This document shows positions 1 through 6,374 of a stretch of DNA of 7,691 nt, one piece after another. The DNA lies in contig JALGUK010000103.1 of the NCBI GenBank assembly GCA_029820875.1, forward strand, positions 1 to 7,691, read 5' to 3'. A model generated the notes under the pieces. That model was not told the origin of the DNA and searched no databases. It was given only the letters and a program-made list of their open reading frames with translations. The stretch is from Candidatus Zipacnadia bacterium. GTDB taxonomy: Bacteria; Armatimonadota; UBA5377; JALGUK01. The first letter of the stretch is position 1; every line of letters begins with the position of its first letter. Position numbers and translations under genes: made by a program.

Positions 1-543
1 GGCGCCGATGCGCATACTTACTCGAATCTCTTCCACTTTGACGCGGATGAGGCCGTGGCCGACGAACAGACGCTGATTGTCAGCAGCGTTGACGCGGACA
101 AGGCGAACCTGACACTGATTCCGCTGGCGACCGACGGCCTGACGCTGCGCATGGTAAAGGGGCAGGAGAACCCGGTGCAGGGCTGGATTCCGCGCCAGAA
201 TCACCGGGCGATACCGACGGCTGTCTACGAGAAGACCGGGCCGCCGCCGGAGCTGTTTGTGACGCTGCTGGTGCCGCACCCGACCCCGGAGGCGCCCGCG
301 CTACAGGCCGAGCTGGTGGCTGACGACGACGCGATGCTCGGCGTGCGCGTGACGGACAAGACCGGGCAGGAGGATGTAATCTTATACGCCTTCGACGGCC
401 CCACCGACCTTCAAGCCGCTGGAGTATCCGCTCATGCGCAGCTCGCAGTGGTGCGCAAGCCCAAGGGAGGACAAGCATCTGCGGGGCTTATGGGCGGCAC
501 CGAGGTGAGGGTTGACGGGGTGCCAGTCTCGCCCGTGCCCTGA
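1..543 (+). CDS. Heparinase II/III-family polysaccharide lyase, C-terminal part (5' end outside window)
   Basis: The frame is open from base 1 to the TGA at 541-543, so this is the last 180 residues of a longer protein. The GTG at 55 lies inside the open frame and is not a convincing start. Residues 5-14 read HTYSNLFHFD, and further on come GW-P (QGWIPRQ), a PTAVYE stretch and FVTLLVPHP. This order (His-Tyr then Phe-His-hydrophobic, a GW motif, then T-L-L-x-P) is what I recognise from the C-terminal beta-sandwich of heparinase II/III-type lyases, which cleave uronic-acid polysaccharides by beta-elimination, usually outside the cytoplasm. The catalytic alpha-helical domain would lie upstream and cannot be seen, so the substrate cannot be named. 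The tail (GGTEVRVDGVPVSPVP) is an unremarkable beta-rich end. The next gene is convergent. Assigned from motif recall, without alignment. Confidence 0.72.
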   Translation, partial: GADAHTYSNLFHFDADEAVADEQTLIVSSVDADKANLTLIPLATDGLTLRMVKGQENPVQGWIPRQNHRAIPTAVYEKTGPPPELFVTLLVPHPTPEAPALQAELVADDDAMLGVRVTDKTGQEDVILYAFDGPTDLQAAGVSAHAQLAVVRKPKGGQASAGLMGGTEVRVDGVPVSPVP

Positions 544-763
544 ACTGTCCCGTCACTTGGAGGGAAAGCGGGCAATACGCACGAACTGGTCGGCATTGTT
601 GATGCGCGAGCTCTCGCCGCCGGACGTGTGAGCCAGGACCTACGTCCCTCGCTCTGGAATCCCAAACACCGCTGAACATCACCCCCACAAACGCCGAACA
701 ACGATCGAGCCCGCCGGCCTAATCGGGCAGCGGGCTCGAAAAACACTTCGCAGCGTCGGATAT
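544..763. other. Convergent intergenic spacer, no gene seen
   Basis: These 220 bases separate the plus-strand lyase end from the minus-strand secreted protein end. Short open frames cross it on the minus strand, but they are Arg- and Ser-rich, run into the antisense of the lyase, and resemble no family I know. The only structure I see is the hairpin at 705-739. Confidence 0.6.
705..739. terminator. Strong hairpin between convergent genes (terminator-like, no proper U tract)
   Basis: TCGAGCCCGC (705-714) pairs perfectly over 10 bp with GCGGGCTCGA (730-739). An inner GCC/GGC (717-719 with 726-728) can extend the stem. On the plus strand it is followed by five A's (739-743), so on the minus strand a T run precedes the hairpin instead of following it. 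It is therefore not a classical rho-independent terminator in either direction. Its position between two converging genes suggests a shared 3'-end or pause structure, which is inference. Confidence 0.45.
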
Positions 764-2467
764 TCACTGGCCGGTACGAACATCTACCGGCGCTACGGCA
801 CTGGCGGGCCTCCTCGCTGCTGAGCGCCGGCTGGTCTGAGCGGCGGACTGTACGGGAGCGACATCATGATAGACAATCAGCTTGAACTTGAGCGGCTTGG
901 CCGGAAGTTGCTGATAACCCGTCGTACCGCCCATCCCAGGCCCAGGGCCGCCACCAGGTACACCCGGTATGGCACCGGGCATCGGAGCACCCGCGCCGGG
1001 CACTCCAGGTACCGGACCCACCGCACCGCCCGGCACCAGTCCACCGGGCACCGGCGGCCCTCCAGCTCCTGGAATCCCGGGGACTCCCGGAACCGCTTCG
1101 ACGCCGGGCACACCCGTACCAGGAGGCATCGGCCCTCCTCCAGGGGGCATCACCCCCGGTCCCAGCCCACCCGGAGGCACCGCACCTGGGCCAAGTCCTC
1201 CAGGAGGTACCGCACCGCCGAAACCAAACGGCATCTCCGCACCCGGAAGGCCGGCAGGCATTCCCCCGCCGGCAGGACCGATTGCGCCGGGGACTCCAGG
1301 CGTGCCGGGAATCGCGCCACCAACCGCGCCGGTCGCGGGAAGCTCGAACTCATGCTCCAAGCGCTCGGTGAATGCAATAATCTTGCCCTGCTCGTATGCG
1401 AAGTAAGTGGTCCGTTCGCCGCTCATCTTGGTATTGAAGCGGAAGCCGTTTGTCAGAGTCACGGGTCCATCATAGTGAAACGTGCTGCGGATTCGCGCGC
1501 ATTTGTAACCGCTGTGCCATTCGAAGCCTTCGAGCGTGTTGCGTGCCCTCACGAACTTGGCGCCGGAAGCGTCCGGCTCCGGATAGACCATGTCGTGAGG
1601 AACAAACCCGATGGTGCTATCCCAGTGATCGCCGGGCTTAAGCGAGGTGGCTTCCACCAGCAGAATTTGGTCGGCCCATGTGAGCGTGGGGGCATCAGGT
1701 CGCTTAGGCTCTTGCTTTCCGTTGGGTCGCACCAGCAGCGTAAATGTCTTGCCAAGGCGGGGAATCATCTGCGGCACGCCCGTTCCGAAGTCCAACCAGC
1801 CGTTACTAAGCGTGTAGCGGACCATGCCTCCACCGCCTTCAACAAGCCCGATGACTGTTTGAGCCCACTGGACATCCGATGTCAGCTCCAGGTACGTCAT
1901 TTGCATCTTTTGCTGTTGGGCCAAGGCCATTCGCTGCTCGGCGGCATACTTCTTCATGGCGTCCCTGGACTTGATGTCCTTATCCTCTGCCACTCGCAAC
2001 AAGCAGCGACCATCGAGTCTGTAGACCATGCGGTCGTTGCGCGCGAACTTATAGCGCAAAGTCACACCGCCCTCAACAGCCGGGTCCTCGACGTTGTTGG
2101 CTACGGTCACGTTGACGGTGCTTTCTCCGATGGTATCACCACTGTCGCTGTGGCCCGTCACCTCCAACTCGTAACGGCCGTCCGGGAAGCGTCGCTCGCC
2201 GTTCGAGGTCCGCGCGCGACTGTCCCACTTCAGAGTGAACGGCGCAACGGTGGCGCCGATGAATTCCCGCTGGCCGGTGGGGCTTTGGATGCTGAGGGTC
2301 ATATACCCTTCTTCCGGATGGGGCTTTTCACCTATCACCTTGACCACGCCGCGAACCGTATCCCCTTCGGTTGGCTGAAGGACTCTGACCCCCTGCGCCT
2401 GGCTCAACGCGGCGCTACAGAGAAGACCTGCGAGGATAATCGTGAGGAGTGCAAGTTTGCGGTCCAC
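764..2467 (-). CDS. Secreted protein: Ig-like domain, beta-rich domain and Pro/Gly collagen-like tract
   Basis: I do not recognise a named family. The frame stays open up to ATG 2614, but I place the start at GTG 2465-2467. It has AAAGGGGG about 9 nt upstream and gives a clean signal peptide: DRK, a hydrophobic run (LALLTIILAGLLCSAAL), then SQAQ near residue 25. The protein is then 567 residues. Residues 27-124 look like a bacterial Ig-like domain (VRVLQPTEGDTVRG, FPDGRYELEVTG, STVNVTV). Residues 135-376 are beta-rich, with a charged Gln/Lys/Met helix at about 165-190 and LKPGDHW and GYKCARIRSTF stretches. Residues 377-522 are a Pro/Gly-rich quasi-collagen tract, followed by one more strand (KPLKFKLIVYHDV) and a basic, disordered tail. 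The gap to the upstream HIT gene is 94 nt and contains a hairpin, so the gene may be co-transcribed with HIT or separate. Likely exported; the function is unknown. Confidence 0.8.
   Translation of the reverse strand: MDRKLALLTIILAGLLCSAALSQAQGVRVLQPTEGDTVRGVVKVIGEKPHPEEGYMTLSIQSPTGQREFIGATVAPFTLKWDSRARTSNGERRFPDGRYELEVTGHSDSGDTIGESTVNVTVANNVEDPAVEGGVTLRYKFARNDRMVYRLDGRCLLRVAEDKDIKSRDAMKKYAAEQRMALAQQQKMQMTYLELTSDVQWAQTVIGLVEGGGGMVRYTLSNGWLDFGTGVPQMIPRLGKTFTLLVRPNGKQEPKRPDAPTLTWADQILLVEATSLKPGDHWDSTIGFVPHDMVYPEPDASGAKFVRARNTLEGFEWHSGYKCARIRSTFHYDGPVTLTNGFRFNTKMSGERTTYFAYEQGKIIAFTERLEHEFELPATGAVGGAIPGTPGVPGAIGPAGGGMPAGLPGAEMPFGFGGAVPPGGLGPGAVPPGGLGPGVMPPGGGPMPPGTGVPGVEAVPGVPGIPGAGGPPVPGGLVPGGAVGPVPGVPGAGAPMPGAIPGVPGGGPGPGMGGTTGYQQLPAKPLKFKLIVYHDVAPVQSAAQTSRRSAARRPASAVAPVDVRTGQ
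917..1330 (-). repeat. Low-complexity Pro/Gly-coding tract with a 30-bp tandem duplication
   Basis: This stretch encodes residues 380-517 of the secreted protein. It is dominated by PG, GG, PGV and GAP-type units that are only partly in Gly-X-Y register. Two adjacent 30-bp units (1188-1217, then 1158-1187 in coding order) both encode GAVPPGGLGP, and a degenerate third copy (GVMPPGGGP) follows. The two perfect protein repeats differ at 7 of 30 bases, all at third codon positions or otherwise silent in the minus-strand frame. Because CCN and GGN are complementary, the opposite strand also reads as a Pro/Gly-rich frame, which should not be called as a gene. Confidence 0.8.
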
Positions 2468-2484
2468 GCCTGCTGCCCCCTTTA

Positions 2485-2514
2485 GCGCTCCTGTATACGA
2501 ATCTGCCGGAGCGC
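2485..2514 (-). other. Inverted repeat in the HIT to secreted-protein gap
   Basis: GCGCTCC (2485-2491) and GGAGCGC (2508-2514) form a perfect 7-bp stem around a 16-nt loop, ending just before the AAAGGGGG Shine-Dalgarno of the downstream gene. GCGC at 2511-2514 could instead pair with GCGC at 2519-2522 across a GATA loop, so two alternative structures are possible. There is no U tract after the stem, so a simple terminator is unlikely. It may affect translation initiation of the downstream gene or may be chance in GC-rich DNA. Confidence 0.3.
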
Positions 2515-2561
2515 GATAGCGCGCATTCTGCGGGTTCCGACCAGAGACGGCGACATCACAA

Positions 2562-3050
2562 TCATCCGGAAACCAATCGCGATAGTGTAGCCGCAAGAAC
2601 TTCGCGGCACGCATCCAGCGATTGCGGCATCACCTTGGTATTGGATATAACGGGCATGAAGTTGGTATCGCCCCCCCACCTCGGTACAACATGCAGGTGG
2701 ATGTGCTCCTCAATGCCCGCTCCGGCGAGACGGCCGATATTCATACCGATGTTGAATCCGTCGGGCGCGTGTGACTCCTTCAAAGCCCGGACGCACATCT
2801 GAGTGGCTGCCATCATTTCGGTGAGTGTGGCAGTCGGTATATCTTCCAGATTGCCCACGTGCTCATAAGGAGCAATCAACAAATGGCCGTTACTGTAAGG
2901 AAACGCATTGAGCATTACGAAACATCGCTCGCCGCGATGAAGAATCAAGTTTTCCTCGTCGTTCCCCTTGGGCGCCTCACAGAAAATGCACCCGGTGGAA
3001 TGTTCCTCCCGAATGTACGCCATCCGCCAGGGCGCCCATAGGCGATCCAC
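2562..3050 (-). CDS. HIT-family hydrolase (Ap4A phosphorylase/hydrolase-like)
   Basis: A complete 162-residue protein of normal length for the family. The opening DRLWAPWRMAYI is characteristic of the bacterial HIT branch that includes mycobacterial Rv2613c (diadenosine tetraphosphate phosphorylase). CIFC at residues 21-24 is a probable zinc-binding pair. NIGMNIGRLAGAGI (100-113) leads into the histidine triad HIHLHVVPRW (H116, H118, H120). By family knowledge the middle histidine, H118, is the nucleophile that forms the nucleotidyl intermediate. GDTNFMPVI follows, as expected. All key residues are present, so it should be active on dinucleoside polyphosphates or a related nucleotide; the exact substrate cannot be read from the sequence. 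The start is GTG at 3050 with GGGAGGG about 9-10 nt upstream; the Met further in would lose the conserved DRLWAPWR. It has its own promoter (3086-3114). It is cytoplasmic, with no signal peptide. Confidence 0.92.
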   Translation of the reverse strand: MDRLWAPWRMAYIREEHSTGCIFCEAPKGNDEENLILHRGERCFVMLNAFPYSNGHLLIAPYEHVGNLEDIPTATLTEMMAATQMCVRALKESHAPDGFNIGMNIGRLAGAGIEEHIHLHVVPRWGGDTNFMPVISNTKVMPQSLDACREVLAATLSRLVSG

Positions 3051-3085
3051 TAACTATTTCCCTCCCGTTAATCAGCAACGCGTCC

Positions 3086-3114
3086 ATTATAGTAAGCGGG
3101 CCGACGAAAGTCAA
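3086..3114 (-). promoter_or_regulatory. Near-consensus sigma70 promoter for the HIT gene
   Basis: On the minus strand TTGACT (3114-3109) is separated by exactly 17 bp from TATAAT (3091-3086). The -10 matches consensus fully and the -35 matches 5 of 6. Transcription would begin near 3079, leaving a leader of about 29 nt that carries the GGGAGGG ribosome site before GTG 3050. It sits in the 99-nt gap after the barrel gene, so HIT need not depend on the upstream operon. Confidence 0.82.
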
Positions 3115-3149
3115 GGAGTACCGCCACACCATGTCGGAAATTGCGTTAC

Positions 3150-5423
3150 TCAGGCACTCGGCAGGGGCAATGTGTAGACATGCACCCCGTAAGGTTCAAA
3201 ATCGTCCTCGAGCGTCCCATCGTCTCCGACCTCCAGTGAACGGTCTTCAAACGGTGCCTTCGCGGTGCAGCTACCGACCCCCGGTATCACGATGGTGGCA
3301 GACCTCGGGAGGTCGCTGCTGTTGACGGCAAAAAGTACAAGCTGATTAGCCTCTCGCTTGAGCAAGACGTTGACTCCTTCTGCATCCACGCGAGGCTGTT
3401 GAGGATTGCCCGGGGCAACCAGGGCCGGAATCCAGAAACGAAGCTCACCATTTACGGCCTTCACCTCCTGCCAAAGTTCCGGCGCGTCATCCGGGAGGGT
3501 AAAGGCCGGGCCGTTGCGGCTCTCGGGCATGTGATAAACGAGCGTTCCCAGGCCCTGAGCACCGCTGACAATTGCAAGATATACCAGGCATCGGTACTCG
3601 GAGGGGAGGGGGATACGCTCTGCAGCCTCGGCAGGCACACCCGGGCGCGGGCAGGCTTGGATGCCCACCCACACAGGCTTTTCGCCGTGCACGGCCGCCT
3701 TCGCCAGAGCAATCTCCCGTGCGAGGGTGCTCAGTTTCGAGTGCGGAATCAGGTATCGGTTCACAACGATGATATCCGCCGCGGCGCCATAGTCCCAAAC
3801 ACCCTCGGCGGACCCTGGCGCGCATGAGACCGGGTGGTAAGGGTCGGATTGCGTTATGAATTGATAAAGTGCGCGGAACTGATCCGGTGGGACGGGAACG
3901 TTGTCGGGGCTGTCCATCGCGCCCCAAGCCAGCAAGGCCGGGTGTCTACCGAACTTGGACAGCAGACGCAGCCATCGGTTCGTATCAACTGATTCCGCAC
4001 GCACGACAAGCTTAAGCCCCAGTTTCTCGGCATGGTCGGCAAAAGCCGTGCTCGCGTACACGGTCGGCACGATGACGGTATTGAACCCGGCTTCGCTGAC
4101 CCGCGTGAGTGCTTCCGGCGTGTTGACGTCGTGGATGGCTATCGGGAAAAACGGCAAACCGTCGGCAATCAGATTCCCGCGGGCATCGAAAGGCACTTCC
4201 CACGGGCGTGCGCCCAGTTTGCTCAGCGGCAGTTCCACCTGCTGCACAACGTCGTTCCCGCGCTTGAGCCGAATGGTAGTCTCGTAATTGCCTTCGGGCA
4301 GATCACCGACCCGAAGGCGCAGAAGATTCCGTGGTTCAAGGGGCGCCCGGACGTTGTCACGTGCCTGGGACCTGCCCTCGCGCGGCTCCTGCCCCCCCTC
4401 GAGTAGCCGCGCCCGGTGCAGCGATGCCTCCAGTGAGAGCTGACGACGCAGTTGCTCCCCGGCCGCGACGTCCACAGAGAGCTGCGCTTCGTCAATCGGG
4501 AAACCGGCGAAGATGTACGGTCGGACCGCCGGGAGGGTGAAGCGGGGAGACATCAGCGCCGGAGCGTGGTAGGTCGCCTCGGCCAGAATCGTGCGCTGGT
4601 CCTCCGCCAGCAGAAGAGCCTGTACGCGGTGCTCCTCCCGGGCAGGGCATTTGTACTGGACCTGTATCGTTTCATTGTCGGACCGCACGCGCTCCAGCGA
4701 TGTCTCCTGCGTTGACGTACGTCCATCGCCCCACTCGGCGACGAGCATCAGCTTCGCCTTGGCCGTCGGCGACCCAACGATGCGCAGCTTCGCCGAACGA
4801 ACATCCGGAAGCTTCAGGACATCGCCCGCTTCCGCAAACTCAACGGTGCTCCCACGCGGCGCAGTCGTCAGGCGGACATCGTCAATTCTAAGGGCGCCCT
4901 CCCGGCCGATGCGAATCAACGCCACTGCCTCATGCGCTGCATCGGACGCCTCGACACGCAGCGCAACGGCCCGCCACCGATTGCTGGGAGGGAGCGTTTT
5001 CACTGTAGCGAGCACCGGAGGCGTCGCCCAACGGGTCTGGGCAAACCCCTCACGGAATGTCACCAGCGTAAGCTGCGCGCGCGGGTCCTTATCGGTTCTA
5101 TACCATGCCGTAAGGAGAAGCGGTTCGCCGCGCGGGATGGTCACGGCGGGCGAGTAGCACACCAGGTCCGCCATCGGGACCTTTGCGGTCATGCGCAGGC
5201 AGCCTTTGCCGACCCAGGCTTTTCCGGTAACCTCAGCGGCTGCGTCGCTCCATCCCGCCCAGTCTTCAACGGTCCAGCCCTCGACCGCCCCGTTTGCGCC
5301 CCTGGTCTCAAAGTCGCCGTAAGGCAGCAGGTTCCGCGGTATCTCGGCACCCTGGGACCATGAGGCGAGAAGCAGGGCGACCGCGCAACACCATTCCAAC
5401 ACAAGGAAGCGTCGGCTGTGCAT
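3150..5423 (-). CDS. Secreted CBM-like plus TIM-barrel protein, glycoside-hydrolase-like, catalytic DEP altered to DSP
   Basis: A 757-residue protein from ATG 5423, with GAGAGG about 7 nt upstream. Residues 1-25 are a signal peptide (hydrophobic CAVALLLASW, then SQGAE). Residues 30-187 resemble a jelly-roll carbohydrate-binding module: NLLPYGDFE, GKGCLRMTA, LLTAWYRTD and a closing LRIDDVRL. Residues 190-400 are beta-sandwich-like linker domains with a charged insertion (about 340-362). From residue 412 (FDARGNLIADGLPFFPIAIHDV) a (beta/alpha)8 barrel begins: EAGFNTVIV, EKLGLKLVVRAE, RHPALLAW (493-500), DIIVVNRY (550-557), KPVWVGIQA (582-590) and an E-rich helix with GAQGLGTLVYH. A C-terminal beta domain (about 680-753) closes it. 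Barrel proteins of this kind usually have W-x-x-x-DEP after HPALLAW; here it is WGAMDSPDN, with Ser505 in place of the expected acid/base Glu. It may be non-hydrolytic or use another residue. It lies 24 nt downstream of RidA and is probably in one operon with it. Confidence 0.78.
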   Translation of the reverse strand: MHSRRFLVLEWCCAVALLLASWSQGAEIPRNLLPYGDFETRGANGAVEGWTVEDWAGWSDAAAEVTGKAWVGKGCLRMTAKVPMADLVCYSPAVTIPRGEPLLLTAWYRTDKDPRAQLTLVTFREGFAQTRWATPPVLATVKTLPPSNRWRAVALRVEASDAAHEAVALIRIGREGALRIDDVRLTTAPRGSTVEFAEAGDVLKLPDVRSAKLRIVGSPTAKAKLMLVAEWGDGRTSTQETSLERVRSDNETIQVQYKCPAREEHRVQALLLAEDQRTILAEATYHAPALMSPRFTLPAVRPYIFAGFPIDEAQLSVDVAAGEQLRRQLSLEASLHRARLLEGGQEPREGRSQARDNVRAPLEPRNLLRLRVGDLPEGNYETTIRLKRGNDVVQQVELPLSKLGARPWEVPFDARGNLIADGLPFFPIAIHDVNTPEALTRVSEAGFNTVIVPTVYASTAFADHAEKLGLKLVVRAESVDTNRWLRLLSKFGRHPALLAWGAMDSPDNVPVPPDQFRALYQFITQSDPYHPVSCAPGSAEGVWDYGAAADIIVVNRYLIPHSKLSTLAREIALAKAAVHGEKPVWVGIQACPRPGVPAEAAERIPLPSEYRCLVYLAIVSGAQGLGTLVYHMPESRNGPAFTLPDDAPELWQEVKAVNGELRFWIPALVAPGNPQQPRVDAEGVNVLLKREANQLVLFAVNSSDLPRSATIVIPGVGSCTAKAPFEDRSLEVGDDGTLEDDFEPYGVHVYTLPLPSA

Positions 5424-5447
5424 AGGTAGGCCTCTCAGTTCGTCGGC

Positions 5448-5846
5448 TTAGTCTTCTACAAATGCGATGCACTCGATTTCCACATCAAACCCGAGCGCCA
5501 GCGCACTGACCTCCACGGTGCTTCGAGCAGGCGGGCCCTTCTCGAAGTACGAGCTGTATATCTCATTCATCTCGGCGAATTTCCCCATGTCCGTGAGGAA
5601 AACAGTTGTCTTAACGATGTCCGCCATTGAGGACCCCGCCTGCTCCACGATGTGCTTGATGTTGTCCATCACCCGGCGCACCTGCGCCTCGAAGCTGTCG
5701 CGGACGGCCTCGCCGGTGTCGGGGTCCAAGGCGACTTGACCTGATACGAAGATTAAGTTGCCGACCCTTACGGCCGGCGAGTACGGCCGTCCGCCCGGCG
5801 GCTCCCCGACGACTTCGCGCCTCACGTCGGTGTCGCACATGTCCAT
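5448..5846 (-). CDS. ridA: RidA family (YjgF/YER057c/UK114) enamine/imine deaminase
   Basis: A compact protein of about 132 residues, typical for the family. Counting from the GTG at 5849, the motifs are YSPAVRVGNLIFVSGQV (23-39), the helix segment DNIKHIVEQAG (62-72), KTTVFLTDM (80-88), PPARSTVEV (106-114) and FDVEIECIAF (121-130). Arg109 matches the carboxylate-binding Arg105 of E. coli RidA, and Glu124 sits 15 residues later, matching Glu120. The active site therefore looks intact for hydrolysis of 2-aminoacrylate-type enamines to ketoacids. This detoxifies by-products of PLP enzymes in the cytoplasm. GTG (5849) and ATG (5846) are adjacent, and a further ATG lies at 5840; AAGGAAAGGAA directly upstream serves any of them. 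I chose ATG 5846. The family includes paralogues with other roles, so the gene symbol is by family resemblance. The spacing to the barrel gene (24 nt) suggests co-transcription. Confidence 0.92.
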   Translation of the reverse strand: MDMCDTDVRREVVGEPPGGRPYSPAVRVGNLIFVSGQVALDPDTGEAVRDSFEAQVRRVMDNIKHIVEQAGSSMADIVKTTVFLTDMGKFAEMNEIYSSYFEKGPPARSTVEVSALALGFDVEIECIAFVED

Positions 5847-5865
5847 CACTTCCTTTCCTTACACA

Positions 5866-5893
5866 TGTCATTCTGACCGCAGCGAAGAATCTC
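5866..5893. repeat. Dispersed intergenic repeat of the TGTCATTCTGA/GCGAAGAATCT type
   Basis: TGTCATTCTGA (5866-5876) and GCGAAGAATCT (5882 region to 5892) match an intergenic repeat I know from many environmental genomes, often mis-translated as CHS(D/E)RSEES; the plus strand here reads exactly CHSDRSEES. ATTCT (5870-5874) and AGAAT (5886-5890) are a perfect inverted pair, and CTG/CAG inside can extend the hairpin. It sits alone in the 75-nt gap between the specificity-subunit remnant and ridA. Origin and function of this repeat class are not established to my knowledge. Copy number in this genome cannot be judged from one window. Confidence 0.65.
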
Positions 5894-5921
5894 ATCGTCC
5901 ACTTGCTTCCATGCCACTACG

Positions 5922-6374
5922 TCACTCCCCTGCATCAGCGGCATCCTCCAAGGCTGCGTCATCGTCTTCAGCGGGAGCATAGAACCCCACATCAGCCGTC
6001 GTGAGCGCCTTTTCCAAGAGGCGCAATTCGCGGGCAAGCAGGGCCTGCGTGGACTCAATCGCCGTCTCGTATGTCTCTGCCAATGCCCGCCGGTGGCTGA
6101 GCATCACGAACCGGTATGATGTCTCGACGCGCCGCTGGAATTCCTCCGGCGGCTCGGGAACGAGAATTGAACGCACCTCGTCGAAGTTAAGGTTCACCGG
6201 CCCGACGCCGCACTTCAAGCGTTCAATCTGTCCTTGCCCGAAGCGGCACTTAAGAAACGCCGCCAGATAGAATGGATTAAGGCGCTCCTGGCGGATGATG
6301 TCCACATAGCACCCCACGGTCGCCGGTTGGTCTACGGTGGCGCGGCTGGTCCCACTGGGAGTCCTGCGGTACAT
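5922..6374 (-). pseudogene. Type I restriction specificity subunit (HsdS-like), C-terminal fragment after frameshift
   Basis: From about 6363 downward this frame continues the recognition domain begun at 6633. It reads SGTSRATV, then VGCYVDII, LNPFYLAAFLKCRFGQGQIERL, GVGPVNLNFDEVRSILVPEPP and a long helix (FVMLSHRRALAETYETAIESTQALLARELRLLEKAL). The order NP-YL--FL---G--QI-R---G and then a vPeP-P--fQ strand is the classic end of a target recognition domain followed by the coiled-coil spacer helix that docks on the methylase. The ATG at 6374 is only the first Met in the frame, with no ribosome site I trust, so I treat this as the back half of a broken gene. The tail is strongly acidic (PAEDDDAALEDAADAGE), which is unusual for a spacer helix end. 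Only one recognition domain is present; full HsdS proteins usually carry two. Confidence 0.75.

Noticed and set aside
432..767. A minus-strand frame across the convergent spacer.
   Set aside because: About a third of it is antisense to the lyase end; the composition is ordinary for non-coding GC-rich DNA and there is no ribosome site or known motif.
969..1406. A Pro/Gly-rich 145-residue plus-strand frame that looks collagen-like.
   Set aside because: CCN and GGN are complementary, so the antisense of a Pro/Gly tract is also Pro/Gly-rich. It has no ribosome site and no non-repetitive domain.
866..2485. A 539-residue open frame on the plus strand, antisense to the secreted Pro/Gly protein.
   Set aside because: It is Arg- and His-rich with no recognisable motif. 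Its codons are the direct complement of the minus-strand codons, so stops would need Leu TTA/CTA or Ser TCA codons, which are rare in GC-rich genes. A long antisense frame is therefore expected. The minus strand has a signal peptide, an Ig-like domain and a ribosome site.
2468..2614. Extension of the secreted protein to ATG 2614.
   Set aside because: It would add 49 residues ahead of a clear signal peptide and overlap the HIT gene by 53 bases. GTG 2467 has a better ribosome site.
4032..5363. Several 120-190-residue plus-strand frames opposite the barrel protein.
   Set aside because: They overlap each other and the barrel gene, are Arg/Ser/Pro-rich and show no motifs. The minus frame has a signal peptide, domains and a ribosome site throughout.
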